A stretch of 64,000 bases of DNA from Sphingomonas hengshuiensis (lineage in GTDB: Bacteria; Pseudomonadota; Alphaproteobacteria; Sphingomonadales; Sphingomonadaceae), in contig NZ_CP010836.1 of assembly GCF_000935025.1 (NCBI RefSeq), positions 2,108,001-2,172,000 on the forward strand, in the 5' to 3' direction. Below the pieces are notes generated by a model, which saw only the letters and a list, made by a program, of their open reading frames with translations, had not been told where the DNA came from and did no database searches. Both the position numbers and the translations under genes were made by a program. How positions within the stretch are numbered: the stretch's first letter is position 1; every line of letters starts with the position of its first letter. This document shows, piece after piece, positions 9,439 to 17,172 of this stretch.

Positions 9439-9511
9439 GGGGGAAGTCCTTGGGGAAGCTATGGATGGCGCGACACTCGCCCGCCACCCCGCCCCCGTCA
9501 ACCCGCCCACG

Positions 9512-10273
9512 TCAACCCGCCAGGAAGGCCGCCATCGCGTCGCCCAGCTCGGGCTTGGTCACAGCGCTCATATGGGTGCCCGGCACTTCGCGGAAAATTC
9601 CGTGCGGGAGCAGCGCCGCGACGTCCTGCGCCGATCCATTGTCATAATCCTCGTCCCCGGCGATCACCACCGTCGGCTGCGCGATCGCTGCAATCGCCTC
9701 GCGCGGGGTGTCGACAAAGGTCTGGAGGATGAGCAGCAGCGCCTCCGGATCGCCCTTGGTCGTCTTCAGGAACGCCTCGGTCAGCCATTCCGAACTGCCG
9801 CGCTCGAAGCTGCCCAGATTGGTCAGCACGCGCCGGAAATATTCGCCGCGCCCCTCGGTCTCCATCAAACCCGTAAGGCCCATCCCCGACAGGATCACCC
9901 GCCCCGGCGCAGCGCCATTGGCGAGCATCCGCACCACCGTCCGCGCCCCGAGCGAATAGCCGCCCAGCGCATAATCGGTCAGCCCCAGATGCGCGACCAG
10001 CGCCAGCCCGTCGTGCATCAGCACGTCGCGCGGATAGGCGGCGGGATCGTGCGGCTTGGCGCTGAGCCCATGCGCGCGCAGATCGGGCATGATCACGCGA
10101 CACCCCTGCGCCGCCACTTTCGCGGCATGGCCGAACTTGATCCAATTGACCTCGGCGGTCGAGAAATAGCCGTGGATCAGCACCACGGGCCGCCCCTCGC
10201 CCATCTCGGTCCAGGCGAGCTCGGTGCCGTCGAAACTGGCGAAGCGATGCGTCTCAATCGGGAAGTCGGCCAC
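9512..10273 (-). CDS. Alpha/beta-fold hydrolase
   Basis: A 253-residue cytoplasmic alpha/beta hydrolase. The oxyanion region is VVLIHGYFS, the nucleophile elbow is GYSLG, the acid is probably Asp in AGDEDYDNG and the base His is in GTHMSAV. The substrate cannot be inferred. It sits upstream of the M2 peptidase on the same strand with a 73-nt gap, and 227 nt from the divergent marR gene. Confidence 0.88.
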   Translation of the reverse strand: MADFPIETHRFASFDGTELAWTEMGEGRPVVLIHGYFSTAEVNWIKFGHAAKVAAQGCRVIMPDLRAHGLSAKPHDPAAYPRDVLMHDGLALVAHLGLTDYALGGYSLGARTVVRMLANGAAPGRVILSGMGLTGLMETEGRGEYFRRVLTNLGSFERGSSEWLTEAFLKTTKGDPEALLLILQTFVDTPREAIAAIAQPTVVIAGDEDYDNGSAQDVAALLPHGIFREVPGTHMSAVTKPELGDAMAAFLAG

Positions 10274-10454
10274 GTTTTTTCCATCCAGCGTTTGACGACG
10301 TTCGGGTTATCCTCCGTCCGGTATCGGGGCAGCGCAGTCGTGTCGAGCCACTGTTCGTGGGTGCACCGGCGCATAATGATGGATCGGCGGGGCGCGTCGA
10401 GGCTCCCCATCGTCCGGTTCACGCGCCCGGTCGTGCTGCACGGCAACATTAGGT

Positions 10455-10467
10455 AACATTCCGTGTT
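10455..10467. promoter_or_regulatory. Candidate MarR operator
   Basis: AACA-TTCCG-TGTT is a short inverted repeat 34 nt upstream of the marR start, in an AT-rich patch that also holds a second AACATT and a TTGAAT (-35-like) overlapping its right arm. The position suits autoregulation of marR-emrAB, but the half-sites are short and unconfirmed. Confidence 0.25.
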
Positions 10468-10500
10468 GAATTTACTAAGCCTGCTTATTATCTGCGCGCT

Positions 10501-10947
10501 ATGACCGACAGTCTTGGCTTTCTCATCTCCGATGTCGCGCGCCTGATGCGCCGTCGCTTCGACGAACGGGCCCGCAATAGCGGGTCGAGCGTGACGCAGT
10601 GGCGCACGCTCAAGGTCGTGGCGCGCAACGAAGGCATAAACCAGGGAAAGCTCGCCGAGTTGCTCGAAATCGAACCGATCACGGCCTGCCGGATGATCGA
10701 TCGGCTGGAGGAAGGCGGCTTTGTCGAGCGCCGCCGCGACCCCGCCGATCGCCGGGCGTGGCGCATTCACCTCACCGACAAGGCCGGGCCGGTGCTCGAC
10801 GCGTTCCACCTGCTCGCCGCCGACATGTTCGAAGAAGCGCTGCAGGGGCTCAACCAGCAGCAGCGCGAGGAACTGTCCGCATCGCTGAGCGTGGTGCGAT
10901 CCAACCTGTCTACCGCGAATGAGAGCAAAGAGGCCGCCAATGGCTGA
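10501..10947 (+). CDS. MarR-family transcriptional regulator
   Basis: A 148-residue winged-helix repressor. The recognition region is GKLAELLEIEPITACRMIDRL and the wing is VERRRDPADRRAWRIHLT, both classical MarR. It heads an efflux operon: its stop overlaps the start of the membrane-fusion gene by 8 nt. It probably represses its own operon until a drug-like ligand binds. Confidence 0.93.
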   Translation: MTDSLGFLISDVARLMRRRFDERARNSGSSVTQWRTLKVVARNEGINQGKLAELLEIEPITACRMIDRLEEGGFVERRRDPADRRAWRIHLTDKAGPVLDAFHLLAADMFEEALQGLNQQQREELSASLSVVRSNLSTANESKEAANG

Positions 10948-12025
10948 TGCCGACCCCAAGGTCCCGACCGCCGGGGCGGAAGCGATCACGATGACCCCGG
11001 TCGAGCCGGAGATCGAGCCGCGCCGCAAGCGCCGGCTGCTCCGCCCGCTGCTGATGTTCGGGGTGCCCGCGCTCCTGCTCGCCATCGTCGCCATTTTCTG
11101 GCTGACTTCGGGACGCACCGTGTCGACCGACAACGCCTATGTCCAGCAGGACAAGGTATCGGTGTCCGCCGATGTCGCCGGGCGCATCGTCACTGTCGCC
11201 GTGCGCGAGAACCAGCGCGTCAAGAAGGGCGACCTGTTGTTCGAGATCGATCCCGATCCCTATCGCATCGCGCTCGCCTCCGCCGACGCCGCGATCGCCG
11301 GCGCGCAGGTCCAGTATCAGACGCTCCAGACCAGCTATGCCGGCACCGGTGCCGATATCGAGGCCGCGCGCGACACGATCCAGGCCGCGCAGGAGGATTA
11401 TGCCCGCCAGGCCGAGCTGATGCGGCGCGGCTTCACCACGCGCGCCCGGCTGGAACAGTCGCAGCATGCGCTGGAGCAGGCGCGCGCGACGATGGCCAGC
11501 GCCCAGGCCGACGCCGCCGAGGCGCGGTCGAAACTCGCCACGGGATCGGCGGGCGAGAACCCCCAGCTCGCGGCGGCGCGCGTCCAGCGCGAAAAGGCGC
11601 TGCTCGATCTCAACCGCACCAAAGTCTATGCCCCCGCCGACGGCGTCGTCAGCCAGGCCAGCCGGCTCCAGGTCGGGCAGATGATGATGACCGGGCTTCC
11701 CGCCGTGACGATCGTGACCAGCGATCGTTCGTGGATCGAGGCGAATTTCAAGGAAACCGATCTCAACCAGATGCGCGTCGGCCAATGCGCAGAGGTCAGC
11801 TTCGATGCGTATAAGGGGCTCAAGCTCAAGGCGCATGTCGCGTCGATCGGCGCAGGCACCGGCTCCGAATTCGCCGTGCTTCCGGCGCAGAACGCCAATG
11901 GCAATTGGGTCAAGGTGACGCAGCGCGTGCCGGTGCGGCTGTTCATCGACGAGCCCAGCCCGCGCCCGCTGATCGCCGGGCTGTCGTCCGACGTGAGCGT
12001 CGATCTCAACGCGAAGTGCAAGTGA
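10940..12025 (+). CDS. emrA: HlyD-family membrane fusion protein, EmrA-like
   Basis: A 361-residue periplasmic adaptor with one N-terminal membrane helix (about residues 34-54, after a basic RRKRR stretch). A biotinyl-lipoyl-like half-motif follows (VSVSADVAGRIVTVAVREN), then a long coiled coil of Ala/Gln/Glu-rich helices and a beta-barrel region (APADGVVSQASRLQVGQ, IEANFKETDL). It links the inner-membrane pump encoded next to it with an outer-membrane channel; no TolC-type gene is present here. The ATG at 10940 overlaps marR. Confidence 0.92.
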   Translation: MADADPKVPTAGAEAITMTPVEPEIEPRRKRRLLRPLLMFGVPALLLAIVAIFWLTSGRTVSTDNAYVQQDKVSVSADVAGRIVTVAVRENQRVKKGDLLFEIDPDPYRIALASADAAIAGAQVQYQTLQTSYAGTGADIEAARDTIQAAQEDYARQAELMRRGFTTRARLEQSQHALEQARATMASAQADAAEARSKLATGSAGENPQLAAARVQREKALLDLNRTKVYAPADGVVSQASRLQVGQMMMTGLPAVTIVTSDRSWIEANFKETDLNQMRVGQCAEVSFDAYKGLKLKAHVASIGAGTGSEFAVLPAQNANGNWVKVTQRVPVRLFIDEPSPRPLIAGLSSDVSVDLNAKCK

Positions 12026-12073
12026 CCCTCGCCCCTGTCCGCCGCGCGACGGGCGGCGCTTAGAAAGCCCCTA

Positions 12074-13651
12074 ATGGCAACCGCCGCCCGCCCCTCCGCG
12101 CCCGTTGCCCCGCCGCCGGGAGTCGCGTCGCTGCCCGTGTCGCATCGCGGGCTGCTCACGCTGGGCGTGATGCTGGCGACGATCATGCAGATCCTCGACA
12201 CCACGATCGCCAACGTCGCGCTGCCGCACATGCAGACAGCGCTGGGCGCGACCGCGGATACCGTGACCTGGGTGCTGACCAGCTATATCGTCGCATCGGC
12301 GATCGCGATTCCGATCACCGGATGGCTGTCCGACCGGATCGGGTCGCGCAACCTGTTCCTGGTCTCGACGATCGGCTTCATCCTCGCATCGGCATTGTGC
12401 GGCATGGCGCAGAGCCTGCCGCAAATGGTGGCGTTCCGTATCCTCCAGGGCATATCGGCGGCGTTCATGAACCCGCTGAGCCAGACGGTGCTGCTCGACA
12501 TCAACCCGCCCGAACGCCAGGCCAAGGCCATGTCGATCTGGGGCATGGGGATCATGGTCGGGCCGATCATGGGCCCGGTGATCGGCGGCTGGCTGACCGA
12601 TAATTTCGACTGGCGCTGGGTATTCTACGTCAATCTGCCGCTGGGCGTGATCTGCGTCGCGATCCTGTGGTGGCTCCTGCCCTCGCGCCCGATCCGCAAG
12701 CGACCGTTCGACCTTTTCGGCTTCGCGCTGCTGTCGCTCGGCATCTCCGCGCTCCAGCTCATGCTCGATCGCGGCCAGGGCGAGGATTGGCTGGGGTCGA
12801 CCGAAATCTGGGTCGAGATGCTGCTCGCGGTCATCGCGCTGTGGATGTTCGCGGTGCACATGGCGACGGCGAAGAACCCGATGTTCGAGCGCGACCTGTG
12901 GCGCAATCGCAACCTCGTCACCGCGATCTTCTTCATGCTCGTCATCGGCGTGGTGATGATGGCGACGATGGCGCTGCTCCCGCCGATGCTCCAGTCGCTC
13001 TATGGCCATTCGGTGTTCGATACCGGCGTGCTGCTGATGCCGCGCGGGCTGGGCGTGGTGCTGACCATGGCGATTTCGGCGCAACTGACCCAGCGCGGCG
13101 TCGATCCGCGCTGGCTGGTCGGGCTGGGGATGACGCTGGCGGCCTATTCGCTGTGGCAGATGATGCACTGGTCGCTGGAAATGGGCAGCACGCCGATCAT
13201 CATATCGGGCTTCCTCCAGGGGCTCGGCATGGGGCTGGTGTTCATGCCGCTCAACGGCATCGCCTTCGCCACGCTCCCGCCGCAGCAGCGCACCGAGGGA
13301 TCGTCGCTGATGAACCTGTCGCGCAGCATCGGCGCGTCGGTGGGCATCTCGATCGTCACGACGCTGCTCGCGCGCTCGATCCAGGTGAGCCACGCCGCGC
13401 TGGTGCCCAACATCACCGCCGACAGACTGGCGACGCTGGACCCCAATCTGCTCCAGATCCTGGGCGGATCGGGCGAGGCGGTGCTGGCGATGGCGGATGC
13501 CGAGATCAATCGCCAGGCGATGATGATCGGCTATCTCAACGACTTCTGGGCGATGGCGGTCATCACCGCAGCGTCGGTGCCGCTGGTGCTGTTCCTGCGC
13601 CGCCCCAAGGGGCCGGTCGCCAAGCCCGATCCGGCGGCGGCGGGGCACTGA
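12074..13651 (+). CDS. emrB: DHA2-family MFS multidrug transporter, EmrB-like
   Basis: A 525-residue inner-membrane drug:proton antiporter with about 14 hydrophobic helices. Motif A is GWLSDRIGSRN and the DHA2 signature block is WRWVFYVNLPLGV. It follows emrA by 48 nt and forms the pump of the marR-emrA-emrB efflux operon. Substrates are unknown; homologues export hydrophobic drugs and uncouplers. Confidence 0.94.
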   Translation: MATAARPSAPVAPPPGVASLPVSHRGLLTLGVMLATIMQILDTTIANVALPHMQTALGATADTVTWVLTSYIVASAIAIPITGWLSDRIGSRNLFLVSTIGFILASALCGMAQSLPQMVAFRILQGISAAFMNPLSQTVLLDINPPERQAKAMSIWGMGIMVGPIMGPVIGGWLTDNFDWRWVFYVNLPLGVICVAILWWLLPSRPIRKRPFDLFGFALLSLGISALQLMLDRGQGEDWLGSTEIWVEMLLAVIALWMFAVHMATAKNPMFERDLWRNRNLVTAIFFMLVIGVVMMATMALLPPMLQSLYGHSVFDTGVLLMPRGLGVVLTMAISAQLTQRGVDPRWLVGLGMTLAAYSLWQMMHWSLEMGSTPIIISGFLQGLGMGLVFMPLNGIAFATLPPQQRTEGSSLMNLSRSIGASVGISIVTTLLARSIQVSHAALVPNITADRLATLDPNLLQILGGSGEAVLAMADAEINRQAMMIGYLNDFWAMAVITAASVPLVLFLRRPKGPVAKPDPAAAGH

Positions 13652-13708
13652 ACCCCGCCGGCCGGTCGGTAGGAAATCGCCTTTGGATTCGGGCAACCCA
13701 TAGACACC

Positions 13709-13804
13709 GTCATCCCAGCGCAGTCTGGGATCCATTCAGCCGCTGCGCTGGTTGAAAAAGCGCAGACGGAGCCCCGAATGGATCCTGACTTTCGTCAGGA
13801 TGAC
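13709..13804. repeat. Cruciform repeat with GTCATCC...GGATCCATTC arms
   Basis: The left arm (13709-13737) and right arm (13776-13804) both read GTCATCC...GGATCCATTC on opposite strands, and each arm carries its own small hairpin (CCCAG/CTGGG and CCTGAC/GTCAGG). The right arm recurs almost unchanged at 22265-22293. It lies between the convergent emrB and asd genes and is probably a dispersed chromosomal repeat. Confidence 0.7.
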
Positions 13805-13848
13805 GAGGTGTTGTCTGATATGCGATTCCCTTCCGCCGGGCGGCACCC

Positions 13849-14874
13849 TTACCCCTTCTTCAAATGCCGGCGCCCCAGCAGCTCGGCGATCTGCACGGCG
13901 TTCAGCGCCGCGCCCTTGCGCAGATTGTCGCTGACGCACCACAGGTTCAGCCCGTTCTCCAGCGTCGAATCCTCGCGGACGCGGCTGATGAAGGTCGCGA
14001 ACTCGCCGACGCACTCGATCGGCGTGATATAGCCGCCATCCTCGCGCTTATCGATCAGCATGACCCCCGGCGCCTCGCGCAGAATGTCCTGCGCTTCCTC
14101 GGCGGAAATCTCGTTCTCGAACTCGATGTTGATCGATTCCGAATGGCCGACGAACACGGGGACGCGGACACAGGTCGCGGTCACCTTGATCTTGGGATCG
14201 AGGATCTTCTTGGTCTCGACCACCATCTTCCACTCTTCCTTGGTCGAGCCGTCGTCGAGGAAGCTGTCGATGTGCGGGATCACGTTGAACGCGATCTGCT
14301 TGGTGAACTTGCTCGCCACCGCCGGATCGCCGACGAAGATGTTGCGGCTCTGCTCGAACAGCTCGTCCATCCCCGCCTTGCCCGCGCCGGACACCGACTG
14401 ATAGGTCGACACGACGACGCGCTTGATCTTCGCGGCGTCGTGCAGCGGCTTGAGCGCGACCACCATCTGCGCGGTCGAGCAATTGGGGTTCGCGATGATG
14501 TTGCGCTTCTTATAGCCATCGATCGCGTCGGGGTTCACTTCGGGGACGATCAGCGGAATGTCCGGGTCCATCCGGTAGAGCGAGGCATTGTCGATCACGA
14601 CACAGCCCGCCGCCGCGAATTTGGGCGCATAGGTCGCCGAACCGTCCGAACCGATCGCGAACAGCGCGATGTCCCATCCGGCGGGGTCGAAATGCTCGAT
14701 ATTCTGGACCTTATATTGTTTCCCGGTCTCGCCGAAATCGACCATATCGCCGACCGAGCGCGACGAGGCGAGGACCGCCAGTTCGTCGATCGGGAATTCC
14801 CGCTCGGCCAGGATGTTCAGCATTTCACGCCCGACATTGCCGGTCGCGCCAGCGACCACGACACGGTAGCCCAT
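13849..14874 (-). CDS. asd: Aspartate-semialdehyde dehydrogenase
   Basis: This 341-residue NADP-dependent enzyme converts aspartyl phosphate to aspartate semialdehyde, a precursor of Lys, diaminopimelate, Thr and Met. It shows VAGATGNVGREML (dinucleotide fold), the catalytic Cys in NPNCSTAQM and the late His region GHSESINIEF. The ATG at 14874 has AAAGAGG six nt upstream; the TTG at 14889 is rejected. Length is normal. Confidence 0.95.
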   Translation of the reverse strand: MGYRVVVAGATGNVGREMLNILAEREFPIDELAVLASSRSVGDMVDFGETGKQYKVQNIEHFDPAGWDIALFAIGSDGSATYAPKFAAAGCVVIDNASLYRMDPDIPLIVPEVNPDAIDGYKKRNIIANPNCSTAQMVVALKPLHDAAKIKRVVVSTYQSVSGAGKAGMDELFEQSRNIFVGDPAVASKFTKQIAFNVIPHIDSFLDDGSTKEEWKMVVETKKILDPKIKVTATCVRVPVFVGHSESINIEFENEISAEEAQDILREAPGVMLIDKREDGGYITPIECVGEFATFISRVREDSTLENGLNLWCVSDNLRKGAALNAVQIAELLGRRHLKKG

Positions 14875-15174
14875 AAGTACCTCTTTCAACCCGCCCGCCC
14901 GGAACGGGCGGCAAGGGTGCCTTTAGTTGGAGTTTGGGGTGGAATGCGAGTGCATTCCCCTGCTTCGCGCCAAAGCGCGGCTTTCGCGCCCGTCAGGGGC
15001 GCGGGCTAATTCGCGTAGCGGAGAGCCGTTTTCGAAGCATGGCGCGCCGCTAGCAGAAACAATCCTGCGTTGCGAGCCCGTTTCGCGAAAAAAATGCAAA
15101 GTATCCGGACGCGACGATGCCCCCCGCCGGGTGCGGCGGGGGGCACGTCGTTCACGAGGGAAGCGGAGCGTCGG
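14875..15174. other. 300-nt gene-free stretch between asd and the chemoreceptor
   Basis: No supported coding sequence. It contains a CCGCCCG/CGGGCGG stem in the asd leader (14891-14911), a perfect GGAATGC-GAGT-GCATTCC inverted repeat (14941-14958), and a terminator-like stem at 15119-15144. The asd promoter presumably lies here, but no convincing -35/-10 pair stands out. Confidence 0.5.
15119..15144 (-). terminator. Terminator-like hairpin downstream of the chemoreceptor gene
   Basis: A perfect 11-bp G+C stem (GCCCCCCGCCG / CGGCGGGGGGC) with a 4-nt loop starts 30 nt after the chemoreceptor stop. A run of seven T on the minus strand lies about 27 nt further on, too far for a classical intrinsic terminator. 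Confidence 0.5.
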
Positions 15175-17031
15175 TTAGAAGCTCGCCCATTCGTCGCTAT
15201 GCTGGCCCAGCTTGACCGCGGCGACGGTGCCGGCGGACGACGCCTTGGGCATCACGCTGACCGGCGCGGCGACGCGGCGGACGGGTGCCGGGGCATCGTG
15301 GCCGGTGCGGAAGCGCCCGGCGCGTTCGGAGAGCGCGGCGACTTCGGTGTTGAGGTTGCGCGCCGCCGCCGAGGTTTCCTCGACCATCGCCGCATTCTGC
15401 TGCGTCGTCTGGTCGATCGCGCCGACCGCAGTCGAAACCTCGGTCACCGCCGCCGACTGGACCTGGTTGTCGCGCGCCATCGTCTCGAGCAGCGCATGGA
15501 CTTCGTTGACGTCGCCGACGATGTCGCCCAGCGCGGTATCGACCCGGCGGACCATGTCGACTGCCGCGACGATGTCGGTCTGCGTCGCGGTAAGCTGGTC
15601 ACGCGCGCGGCCCGCCTCTTCCTCGGCGCGCATTGCCAGCGCAGAGACCAGGTCGGCGACGACCGCAAACCCGCGGCCCGCCTCACCCGCGCGGCCCGCT
15701 TCGACCGCGGCGTTCATCGCGAGGACGCGAGTCTGGAACGCGATCTTGTCGAGACCCTCGATCACGCTGTCGATGCCCTTGGCGCTGTCCGACACGCGGC
15801 CCATCGCCTGCACCGCTTCGTCGGCGATCGAGCGGCCCGAATCGACCACCGCGATCGCCCCGTTGGCGCGCTCGACCGTCTGGGTCGATGCCTGCGCCGT
15901 GCTCTTCAGCCGCGTTGCCATCTGGGTCACCGCAGCGGAGGTTTCCTCCAGGCTGGCGGCGCTGCCCTCGGTCCGGCGGGCGAGATCCTCCGATGCCGAT
16001 GCGATTTCGCGGGCGCCGGTGGAGATCGCCTCCGCGCTGTCCTTGACCGCGCCGATCAGGTCGCGGAGCGCAGCCACGGCCGAATTGAAGTTGGTCTTCA
16101 GCCCCGCATATTCGGGCGCCAGGTTGATGCTGATCGACGCCGAGAGATCGCCATCAGCGAGTTGCGAGAGCTGCGCCTCGAGCGTGTCGAGCGCCAGTTT
16201 CTGTTCGCCATCGGCGACGGCTTTGGCTGCCTCGACGCGCTTCAGCTCGCGCGCCGCGTCGCGGAACACCAGCACCGAATGCGCCATGCCGCCGATTTCG
16301 TCGCCGCGGTCAGTACCCGGAATGTCGAGGTCGCTATTGCCGTCGGCAAGCGTGCGCATCGAATCCTGCAGCCGGGCGATCGGCTTCGAAATCTGCGCCT
16401 GGGCGACCCACGCCGCCACGCCCATTGCCGCCGCGAGCGCGGCCAGGCTGACGCCGATCATCATCATCCCGGCCTGCGCCGACGCCGCGGAAAGCTCGCC
16501 GGACAGCTTCTTGCCTGCCGCGATCCGCTCGTCAGCATAAGCGACGCCCGCCTTGCTGAATTCCTTCATCGCCACGTCGGCTTTGGCTAGGTCCGCGCGC
16601 GCTTCGTCGTTGCGGTTCTGGCTCCCCAGCTTGACCGCCTCGCCCGTCAGCTTGTGCAGCGCATCGATCCGGGCGCGCAGGTCGTCGATCCGCGTCGCCT
16701 CCTCGGGCTCGGCCTTCCGAAGGTCAGACAGGATCGTTACTGCAGCATCATAGGCCTTGGCCTCATTCTCGACCGCTTCCTGCCCCTCGCGCGAGGCGCC
16801 GTCATAGACAAGCGCCTGATAGCCCGAATAAACCATCTCGACGGTCTTGCGATTCGCGCGGGCGATCTGGATCGTGTCGGGCAGTTTAACGTCGGTGAGC
16901 GTCGAGTAATTGTTGTCGATGCCCCCGATCGTCTTCATGCCGTAAATGCCGACACCGATCATCGCGATGCCCAGCATCGCCAGGAGCAACAATATCTTCA
17001 CGGAAATCTTGAGATTCGACAGGATTTGCAT
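15175..17031 (-). CDS. Methyl-accepting chemotaxis protein
   Basis: A 618-residue inner-membrane receptor. Membrane helix 1 spans about residues 9-32 (KILLLLAMLGIAMIGVGIYG), followed by a helical periplasmic sensor, helix 2 (MMMIGVSLAALAAAMGVAAW), a HAMP domain and a long cytoplasmic coiled coil with the signalling hairpin (NAAVEAGRAGEAGRGFAVVAD). After the hairpin the usual GEVRxLAxRS is replaced by DLVSALAMRAEEEAG, so the CheA/CheW contact tip is atypical. There is no C-terminal NWETF-type CheR tether. The ATG at 17031 starts just before helix 1. It is orphan: the che cluster lies 30 kb away. Confidence 0.93.
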   Translation of the reverse strand: MQILSNLKISVKILLLLAMLGIAMIGVGIYGMKTIGGIDNNYSTLTDVKLPDTIQIARANRKTVEMVYSGYQALVYDGASREGQEAVENEAKAYDAAVTILSDLRKAEPEEATRIDDLRARIDALHKLTGEAVKLGSQNRNDEARADLAKADVAMKEFSKAGVAYADERIAAGKKLSGELSAASAQAGMMMIGVSLAALAAAMGVAAWVAQAQISKPIARLQDSMRTLADGNSDLDIPGTDRGDEIGGMAHSVLVFRDAARELKRVEAAKAVADGEQKLALDTLEAQLSQLADGDLSASISINLAPEYAGLKTNFNSAVAALRDLIGAVKDSAEAISTGAREIASASEDLARRTEGSAASLEETSAAVTQMATRLKSTAQASTQTVERANGAIAVVDSGRSIADEAVQAMGRVSDSAKGIDSVIEGLDKIAFQTRVLAMNAAVEAGRAGEAGRGFAVVADLVSALAMRAEEEAGRARDQLTATQTDIVAAVDMVRRVDTALGDIVGDVNEVHALLETMARDNQVQSAAVTEVSTAVGAIDQTTQQNAAMVEETSAAARNLNTEVAALSERAGRFRTGHDAPAPVRRVAAPVSVMPKASSAGTVAAVKLGQHSDEWASF

Positions 17032-17144
17032 CGTCAGGACGCCCTTTCGTGCGCCGCGCCAACGGAAGTCGGGCAGCAATGGGTTTCCCGTCATTTTAGG
17101 ACGAACCGGGCGCCGCCTGACTTTTGCGCCCGATAATTTGGTTC

Positions 17145-17168
17145 GGGCTCCGTATCGTTACGGACCCC
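17145..17168 (-). terminator. Hairpin downstream of the S9 peptidase gene
   Basis: GGGCTCCGTA-TCGT-TACGGACCCC forms a 10-bp stem with one mismatch, 5 nt beyond the peptidase stop codon. On the minus strand it is followed by an AT-rich stretch (CCAAATTAT) rather than a T-run, so termination is plausible but not certain. Confidence 0.4.
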
Positions 17169-17172
17169 GCGC

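Noticed and set aside
7810..9732. 640-codon + strand frame
   Set aside because: Antisense shadow of the M2 peptidase, whose HExxH site and signal peptide are unambiguous.
10374..10456. Small + strand frame between the hydrolase and marR
   Set aside because: 26 codons, Arg-rich, no ribosome site and no hydrophobic or conserved pattern; the region is better explained as the marR control region.
10466..10491. TTGAAT...TATTAT as a housekeeping promoter for marR
   Set aside because: The spacer is only 14 nt, too short for a normal -35/-10 pair, so it was not listed as a promoter.
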